Part shown: piece after piece, positions 6,635 through 11,115 of the stretch | Layout of the letters: the number at the start of each line of letters is the position of its first letter | Position numbering within the stretch: position 1 is the stretch's first letter | Source: Planctomycetota bacterium | GTDB lineage: Bacteria; Planctomycetota; Phycisphaerae; UBA1845 | Length of the DNA: 11,115 bases | Assembly: GCA_024278775.1 (NCBI GenBank) | Contig: JAJRSP010000216.1 | Coordinates: 1-11,115, forward strand | Direction: 5' to 3' | The notes under the pieces: model-generated | Databases searched by the model: none | What the model was told of the DNA's origin: nothing | Seen by the model: the letters and a program-made list of their open reading frames with translations, nothing else | Program-made: the position numbers and the translations under genes

Positions 6635-8067
6635 GCTTCTCTACGAACCTAACCCAACGTCTGACACGCTGCCGGGAGACGCTGGCTGCGCGAAACCAAC
6701 AGCATGTGCTGCGTTTTTGGGAGGAGTTGAGCGAACCTCAGCGGGTCACACTGTTGGAGGACGTAGAATCAATTCCGTGGGACGTTTTGGATCCGCTGAT
6801 CTCTTCCCATGTGCTCGTTGTGCCTACGCGGACCGTGCCCGGCCTGATCGAGCCGGCCCCGATATTCCCGGCCCGGCCTGCGGAGGCACAGGCGGTAGAG
6901 TACAACCGCGCGCGGCAGATGGGTCGCGAGTTGCTTTGCGGAGGTCGGGTGGCCGCATTCACCGTTGCCGGAGGGCAGGGGACCCGACTTGGTTACGACG
7001 GCCCCAAGGGGTGTGTGCCGGTCACGCCGGTCGGTGATGTGACGCTTTTTGAACTGTTCGCACAGATGATGGCGGCGGCGGGTCGGAAATATGCGACGGA
7101 CATGGCGTGGTACATCATGACGAGTCCGAGCAACCACGAGGAGACGGTGACGTTTTTTGAGACGCATGGTTTCTTCGGGCTGTCGCCGGGTAACATCATG
7201 TTTTTCTCGCAGGGTATGTTGCCGGCGTTTGACATGAACGGGCAATTGTTGCTTTCGGAGAAACACCGGCTCGCGCTGGCACCGGACGGTCATGGCGGTT
7301 CGCTCAAAGCGCTCGTGAGGAGCGGTGCCCTCGCCGACATGCAGCGTCGCGGCATCGAGGTGATTTCCTATTTCCAGGTGGACAATCCGCTCGTGAGGCC
7401 CTTCGATACCCTGTTCCTGGGCCTTCACACCACAGCGAAATCTGAAATGTCAACAAAGGTCACGCCCAAGGCCGATGACCTGGAGCGGGTCGGCAACCTC
7501 TGCCTCGCGGACGGTAAACTCTCGATGATCGAGTATTCGGAATTGCCCGCTGAACTGGCCCATGCAAAAAACCCGGACGGCACGCGGCGCTTTGACGCGG
7601 CCAACTTGGCCGTTCATCTGATCGACGTGGCACTGGTCGACAGAATCGTGAGGCATTCGTTCGAGCTGCCGTTTCGCCGGGCTGAAAAAGTGGTCGGCTT
7701 TATCAACAGCGACGGCCGGCGGGCCACGCCCGAAGCCCCAAACGCCATCAAACTGGAGGCGTTCGTCTTCGACGCGTTGCCGCTGGCGCGCGACCCGTTG
7801 CTATTGCAGGTTGATCGGAGCGAGGAATTTTCACCCGTGAAAAAAGCCTCCGGAAGCGACTCAGTCGAAACGTCCCGGCGCGATCAGGTGTCGCGTGCGT
7901 GTCGATGGCTCGAAGCGGTTGGGGTGGAGGTTCCGCGCCGCAGTGACGGCACACCCGACTTATGTGTCTGCATCACCCCAAGTTTCGCACTCGATGCCGA
8001 GGATGTGGCCGCTAAGGTCGGACGGATTCCTCCGCTCACCGCCGGCTCCGCCCACTTGTTGCGATGA
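6631..8067 (+). CDS. UDPGP family nucleotidyltransferase, UAP1-like UDP-sugar pyrophosphorylase
   Basis: Encodes 478 residues, the normal size for the eukaryote-like UDP-N-acetylglucosamine/UDP-sugar pyrophosphorylases. These join UTP and a sugar-1-phosphate into UDP-sugar and pyrophosphate in the cytoplasm. The UTP-binding signature is clear: AGGQGTRLG (113-121) followed by PKG (125-127). Further family landmarks occur in order: APDGHGGSL (217-225), QVDN (249-252), STKVTP (274-279), EYSE (301-304), FVFD (378-381) and EEFSPVKKASGSDS (398-411). ITPSFALDAEDV (448-459) corresponds to the C-terminal substrate-loop region of UAP1. An in-frame stop at 6595 limits upstream extension. The likely substrate is GlcNAc-1-P, giving UDP-GlcNAc for peptidoglycan and lipopolysaccharide, but the family also includes glucose- and broad-specificity members. 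It may be coupled to the small upstream ORF. Ordinary bacteria use GlmU instead. Confidence 0.9.
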   Translation: MSFSTNLTQRLTRCRETLAARNQQHVLRFWEELSEPQRVTLLEDVESIPWDVLDPLISSHVLVVPTRTVPGLIEPAPIFPARPAEAQAVEYNRARQMGRELLCGGRVAAFTVAGGQGTRLGYDGPKGCVPVTPVGDVTLFELFAQMMAAAGRKYATDMAWYIMTSPSNHEETVTFFETHGFFGLSPGNIMFFSQGMLPAFDMNGQLLLSEKHRLALAPDGHGGSLKALVRSGALADMQRRGIEVISYFQVDNPLVRPFDTLFLGLHTTAKSEMSTKVTPKADDLERVGNLCLADGKLSMIEYSELPAELAHAKNPDGTRRFDAANLAVHLIDVALVDRIVRHSFELPFRRAEKVVGFINSDGRRATPEAPNAIKLEAFVFDALPLARDPLLLQVDRSEEFSPVKKASGSDSVETSRRDQVSRACRWLEAVGVEVPRRSDGTPDLCVCITPSFALDAEDVAAKVGRIPPLTAGSAHLLR

Positions 8068-8126
8068 GTCATCGGTATGGCCGGTACCGCGTCGACTGTG
8101 AGTTGCACATGCCGTCACCCCCGGCG

Positions 8127-8627
8127 TTACGGTTCCCACACGACCCACTTGCCGTGTTCGTCGCGGGCGATATGGATCACATCCACGTCGCGTTTGCGTA
8201 GCTCCGCGTTGCGGCCGTCGATGCCAATCACCACCAGCCGGTCCCAGTTGATCTTCAGCTTGCCGAGGTCAATCGAGAATTGCTTCACGCCGCGCGTGTG
8301 AATCTCGATCTTGTTGCGCTGCTCGAAAAAATCGCCGGTGGCCCAGCCGCCGTCCACCTTGGGTCGAATGGCGTCGACGTGCAACCAGTCGGATTCGGCA
8401 GGCACGGTGAACGATCCGATTGTGTTGGCTTCGGGTATGGATTCCTGTGGCAAGTCCGGCTTACGCTCGGTCGGTTTCGTCAATTCCGCCGGCTCCGTCT
8501 GGGGGGCAGGCGATTGTCTTGGCGGAGGCGCTTCCACTTTGGGCGTGGTCTGGCGACAAGACGGCAAGAGAGCCACCGTGGCGGTGAGACCAAGAAGTGC
8601 CAGCGTTCCATAACGACTTTCGTTCAT
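8127..8627 (-). CDS. Small proline-rich putative lipoprotein of unknown function
   Basis: Encodes 166 residues. The ATG at 8627 is chosen because it starts a classic lipoprotein signal: a short basic N-terminus (MNESRYG), a hydrophobic core (TLALLGLTATVALL) and lipobox LPSC with Cys24. The open frame continues upstream through the repeat element without meaning. Residues 30-65 are a Pro/Glu/Lys/Gln-rich flexible linker, as in envelope-anchored proteins. Residues about 70-166 form a compact predicted beta-rich domain (KIEIHTRGVKQFSIDLGKL, LVVIGIDGRNAEL) ending in KWVVWEP. No family was recognised. It converges with the UDP-sugar enzyme, 59 bp apart. No ribosome-binding site is obvious. Confidence 0.75.
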   Translation of the reverse strand: MNESRYGTLALLGLTATVALLPSCRQTTPKVEAPPPRQSPAPQTEPAELTKPTERKPDLPQESIPEANTIGSFTVPAESDWLHVDAIRPKVDGGWATGDFFEQRNKIEIHTRGVKQFSIDLGKLKINWDRLVVIGIDGRNAELRKRDVDVIHIARDEHGKWVVWEP

Positions 8628-8742
8628 CGTTGTTCGGCTCCCGAACCCTCTCAACCACGCCCATGCCGCCCATCTTGGGCCTGCGGCTCTTCGCCTGTGA
8701 AGCGGGGTGCAAGACACTTTTGGCGGCTTGGCGTTGGTGTGG

Positions 8743-8780
8743 GTGCCCCATTCTTCGGGTACTCTCGAAGGGTGGGGGAC
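8743..8780 (+). repeat. Palindromic repeat unit A
   Basis: The unit begins GTGCCCCATTCTT and ends AAGGGTGGGGGAC. Its inner stem is CTTCG (8753-8757) with CGAAG (8766-8770). Both borders are shared with unit B on the other strand, while the inner hairpin sequence differs. Confidence 0.7.
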
Positions 8781-8879
8781 GGACTTCGCATGCAAGACTC
8801 CATTCGCCACTGGAATCATTACTGTCTCCGTTGTTGCAAGACTCCGTCCCCCATCCGGATCATGATCGCCTCCGTTATC

Positions 8880-8916
8880 GTCCCCCACCCTTTGCCTTGA
8901 GGCAAAGAATGGGGCA
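8880..8916 (-). repeat. Palindromic repeat unit B, inverted relative to unit A
   Basis: On the minus strand it reads TGCCCCATTCTT, then a hairpin, then AAAGGGTGGGGGAC. The hairpin is a perfect 7-bp stem, CTTTGCC (8890-8896) and GGCAAAG (8901-8907), closed by TTGA. Conserved borders with a different but compensated stem relative to unit A indicate that the structure is being maintained. Confidence 0.75.
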
Positions 8917-8958
8917 TCCGCCGATTCCGTCTTGCACTCTGTGAAGCGTACCGTCGAC

Positions 8959-8995
8959 TGCGGATGTTGCCAATCCGCATACGTTGTTGTACGGT
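8959..8995 (+). promoter_or_regulatory. Candidate hslVU promoter with overlapping 7+7 bp dyad
   Basis: TTGCCA (8967-8972) and TACGGT (8990-8995) are 17 bp apart and lie 27 bp before the hslV ATG. The -35 is good and the -10 poor. The dyad TGCGGAT (8959-8965) / ATCCGCA (8973-8979) with a 7-nt spacer covers the -35, so a bound protein would block the promoter. No CIRCE heat-shock operator is seen. Confidence 0.4.
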
Positions 8996-9021
8996 CCGTC
9001 CTTGCAGAGGGATGCATACAA

Positions 9022-9570
9022 ATGGCGCAAAAACCGGATATACGATCTACAACTATCCTCACTGTTCGTCGTGACTCACAGGTGGCGATTGGCGGTGACG
9101 GGCAGGTTTCGCTCGGCGATACGGCCATCAAGCACGACGCGCGAAAAATTCGCTCGCTCGCGGACGGCAAGGTACTGTGCGGTTTCGCCGGCTCTGCGGC
9201 GGACGCCTTCGCCCTGCTCGAACGGTTCGAGGCCAAACTCGAGACCTATAAGAACAACCTGCGCCGCGCCGCCATTGAACTCGCGAAGGCGTGGCGCACG
9301 GACCGCGCGATGCGACGTCTCGAATCGTTACTTGTCGCGGTTTCTGCGGATGCGACGCTGATGATCGGCGGCTCTGGAGATGTGATCGAGCCGACCGACG
9401 GCGTCATCGGGATCGGCTCCGGCGGGATGTATGCCACGGCCGCCGCCCGTGCGATGATTGCCCATACGGAGCTAGCGCCGCAGGCGATCGTCACGAATGC
9501 GCTGAACATCGCGGCCGACATTTGCATCTATACCAACAATAACATCGCGGTGGAAACGCTCGGCGGATAG
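9022..9570 (+). CDS. hslV: ATP-dependent protease proteolytic subunit HslV (ClpQ)
   Basis: Encodes 182 residues. HslV is the Thr-type peptidase of the cytoplasmic HslVU protease, a double ring that degrades misfolded and regulatory proteins fed by HslU. The ATG at 9022 is chosen because it places the conserved TTILTVRR directly after a short propeptide (MAQKPDIRS) and has AGAGGGA about 9 nt upstream; an earlier frame start at 8932 adds residues unlike the family. Counting the first Thr of TTIL as mature residue 1, Asp17 (GGDG) and Lys33 (ARKI) fall exactly where the active site needs them. [32 protein letters not shown] and DICIYTN are further family signatures. The nine-residue propeptide must be removed to free Thr1. 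It is followed by hslU after 57 bp, the usual order. It lies directly downstream of the repeat element. Confidence 0.97.
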   Translation: MAQKPDIRSTTILTVRRDSQVAIGGDGQVSLGDTAIKHDARKIRSLADGKVLCGFAGSAADAFALLERFEAKLETYKNNLRRAAIELAKAWRTDRAMRRLESLLVAVSADATLMIGGSGDVIEPTDGVIGIGSGGMYATAAARAMIAHTELAPQAIVTNALNIAADICIYTNNNIAVETLGG

Positions 9571-9627
9571 GCCCGCGCGGCACACGAACGTCACCACCCA
9601 GATCGGATCAGCGGATTAGCAACACTC

Positions 9628-10971
9628 ATGGAAGAAAAAACTCCCAAGGAAATCGTCCAGGCGTTGGATCATTACATCGTCGGTCAGGACGCGGCCAAGC
9701 GAGCGGCGGCGGTAGCGATTCGCAACCGTTGGCGCCGCCGACAGCTCCCCGACGTGATGCGTGATGAGGTCTCCCCGGCGAACATGATTCTTATCGGGCC
9801 GACCGGTGTGGGAAAAACGGAAATCGCGCGGCGCCTTGCGACACTGGTGAATGCCCCGTTCATCAAGGTCGAAGCAACAAAATACACCGAGGTCGGTTAT
9901 CACGGGCGTGATGTGGAGAGCATGGTTCGCGATCTTGTCGAGCTGGCGATCCACATGGTTCGCGAGGAACAGACGCATGTCGTGAAGGAGGAGGCCGAGC
10001 GACGATCCGAGGAGCAGCTTCTCGATGCGCTGCTTCCCATTTCCGAATTCGACCGAAGCACCCAGGACGTCGACAGCGACGCCGCTCAACGGCGACACCG
10101 CAATCGCGAAAAGTTTCGCACGCGGCTTCAAGCCGGCGAGTTGGACGATCGAATGGTCGAGGTGTCCGTCACGAGCAAGGGCGCGCCGGTCGGCATGATG
10201 GCGACGCTCGGTGTGGACCAGATGGACGCGGGTGTGCAGAGTATGCTCGAAAGCATCATCCCCACCCAGACGAAAACGAGATCCGTACCCATTCATGAGG
10301 CACGCAAGATCATCTTCGAGCAGCAGTGCGAGGAACTCATCGACAAAGATAAGGTGACGGAGATGGCACTGCGCCGCTGCGAAAACAGCGGCATCATCTT
10401 CCTCGATGAGCTGGACAAACTCGCCGCCCCGGATCAGTCTCACGGTCCGGATATTTCGCGTCAGGGCGTGCAGCGGGATTTGCTTCCCATCATCGAAGGG
10501 TCGACCGTGAGTACGCGCTACGGCACGATCCGAACCGATTTTATCCTGTTCATCGCTGCCGGTGCGTTCCACGATTGCAAGCCGAGCGACCTGATGCCGG
10601 AATTGCAGGGACGCCTCCCCGTGCGGGTGGAGCTAGAAGACCTCACGCGGGACGATTTCATCCGCATCCTCACGGAGCCGGAGAATGCGTTGACCAAACA
10701 ACACGTGGCCCTGCTCGGCACCGAGGGCGTCAAGATCGAGTTCACCGAGGACGCGATCGTGGCCGTGGCAGATATGGCCGCCAAGCTCAACCAGACTACC
10801 GAAAACATCGGTGCCCGGCGTCTGGTGACCGTTATGGAGCGGCTGATGGAGGAAATCAGCTTTGCGGCCACCGACCGGCGCGGTGAGACAGTCAAGATCG
10901 ACTCGGCTTACGTGGCGGAGCGGCTGGCCGCCATCAGCGAGGACAGCGACCTCTCTCGTTTTATTTTGTAG
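9628..10971 (+). CDS. hslU: ATP-dependent protease ATPase subunit HslU (ClpY)
   Basis: Encodes 447 residues, the family's usual length. HslU is the hexameric AAA+ unfoldase that feeds substrates to HslV. It shows the N-terminal LDHYIVGQDAAKRAAAVAIR, Walker A GPTGVGKT (57-64), a pore loop at 90-93, a helical I domain (about 110-235, rich in Glu and Arg), Walker B IIFLDE (256-261), SRQGVQRDLLPIIEGSTVST, the arginine-finger motif PELQGRLP (Arg329) and sensor-2 GARRL (Arg397). The C-terminus, DLSRFIL, is the tail that inserts between HslV subunits and switches on the peptidase. The pore loop reads GYHG rather than GYVG. It is co-transcribed with hslV; no clear ribosome-binding site precedes the ATG. 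Confidence 0.97.
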   Translation: MEEKTPKEIVQALDHYIVGQDAAKRAAAVAIRNRWRRRQLPDVMRDEVSPANMILIGPTGVGKTEIARRLATLVNAPFIKVEATKYTEVGYHGRDVESMVRDLVELAIHMVREEQTHVVKEEAERRSEEQLLDALLPISEFDRSTQDVDSDAAQRRHRNREKFRTRLQAGELDDRMVEVSVTSKGAPVGMMATLGVDQMDAGVQSMLESIIPTQTKTRSVPIHEARKIIFEQQCEELIDKDKVTEMALRRCENSGIIFLDELDKLAAPDQSHGPDISRQGVQRDLLPIIEGSTVSTRYGTIRTDFILFIAAGAFHDCKPSDLMPELQGRLPVRVELEDLTRDDFIRILTEPENALTKQHVALLGTEGVKIEFTEDAIVAVADMAAKLNQTTENIGARRLVTVMERLMEEISFAATDRRGETVKIDSAYVAERLAAISEDSDLSRFIL

Positions 10972-11007
10972 CCAATCTCGCTCGACGCTGTGGACTCATG
11001 CCTCCGC

Positions 11008-11049
11008 AGCGACCGGATCGTGAGAGAGTTATCGGACGTATCGGTCGCT
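11008..11049 (+). terminator. 8-bp inverted repeat downstream of hslU, possible terminator
   Basis: AGCGACCG (11008-11015) and CGGTCGCT (11042-11049) are perfect complements with a 26-nt loop, starting 37 nt after the hslU stop. Only a short TTT follows. It may be a weak terminator, an RNA-stabilising structure or a protein site. No gene is visible from 10972 to the window end. Confidence 0.3.
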
Positions 11050-11115
11050 TTGCACACCACGAACGTAAACAAATCAAAGCTACGCCCTAGCGGAATCCGA
11101 TCAGATGATCTAGAA

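Larger units (their letters stand above)
8705..8938. mobile_element. MITE/REP-like non-autonomous element with inverted ends and flanking direct repeat
   Basis: GTGCAAGAC at 8707-8715 and its reverse complement at 8929-8937 form 9-bp terminal inverted repeats. Just outside lie two identical copies of CTGTGAAGCG, at 8695-8704 and 8939-8948, which look like a target-site duplication. Inside are two related hairpin-bearing units in opposite orientation (8743-8780 and 8880-8916) and a direct repeat of TGCAAGACTCC at 8791-8801 and 8835-8845. No transposase is encoded, so mobility would need a helper elsewhere. Alternatives are a REP/BIME array processed by a RAYT protein, or a repeat-rich intergenic spacer. 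Confidence 0.6.

Noticed and set aside
8073..8125. Small stems (CGGTA/TACCG at 8073-8089, GCCG/CGGC at 8111-8125) in the convergent gap
   Set aside because: They are too short and have no T run on either strand, so a terminator call is not supported.
8853..8867. Palindromes ATCCGGAT and GATCATGATC inside the repeat element
   Set aside because: Short palindromes like these are expected by chance. They are not shared with the other arm of the element.
8743..8916. A CRISPR array reading of the repeats upstream of hslV
   Set aside because: There are only two full units, they are in opposite orientation, and there are no regular spacers or cas genes.
8628..9236. The long minus-strand open frame that continues upstream of the small lipoprotein gene
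   Set aside because: It crosses the repeat element and the start of hslV on the opposite strand and has no family-like content. The lipoprotein signal at 8627 gives a far better start.
9616..10572. A 318-residue minus-strand open frame opposite hslU
   Set aside because: It is the antisense of a strongly conserved hslU sequence and has no start signal or motif of its own.

Overview
The window looks like chromosomal DNA from a GC-rich Gram-negative-type bacterium, most likely in or near Planctomycetota. Four things suggest this: a eukaryote-like UDPGP/UAP1-type nucleotidyltransferase, an HslVU pair, type II secretion/type IV pilus machinery scattered away from its partner genes, and Shine-Dalgarno signals that are strong at some starts and missing at others. 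The lineage is inferred from gene content only. Most of the window is ordinary housekeeping and envelope DNA. No CRISPR array, tRNA, rRNA or phage gene was seen.

Layout. Positions 166-2365 (minus strand) hold a tight three-gene operon, transcribed in the order putative lipoprotein with LppM-like ends, ECF-type sigma factor, and single-pass membrane protein that is probably the anti-sigma factor. The last two genes overlap by 4 bp. Positions 2655-4535 (plus) encode a polytopic GT-C-type glycosyltransferase-like protein. It converges on a GspE/PilB secretion ATPase at 4632-6332 (minus). From a divergent intergenic region a possible 54-residue leader ORF (6470-6634) runs into the start of a UDP-sugar pyrophosphorylase-like gene (6631-8067, plus). 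A small proline-rich lipoprotein follows (8127-8627, minus), then hslV (9022-9570) and hslU (9628-10971), both plus.

The most unusual item is non-coding. Between the small lipoprotein gene and hslV lies an element of about 234 bp (8705-8938). It has 9-bp inverted ends, is flanked by a 10-bp direct repeat that looks like a target-site duplication, and carries two related hairpin-bearing units in opposite orientation. It resembles a MITE or a REP/BIME element and sits just upstream of the likely hslVU promoter. That promoter overlaps a 7+7 bp dyad (8959-8979).

Functional picture. HslV and HslU form a two-component ATP-dependent protease. HslU has the pore motif GYHG where GYVG is usual. The sigma operon is probably an envelope-responsive regulatory module, with the lipoprotein as a possible outer sensor or a co-regulated envelope protein. 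The glycosyltransferase, lipoproteins, secretion ATPase and UDP-sugar enzyme all point to envelope biology, but apart from the sigma operon and hslVU they show no operon linkage.
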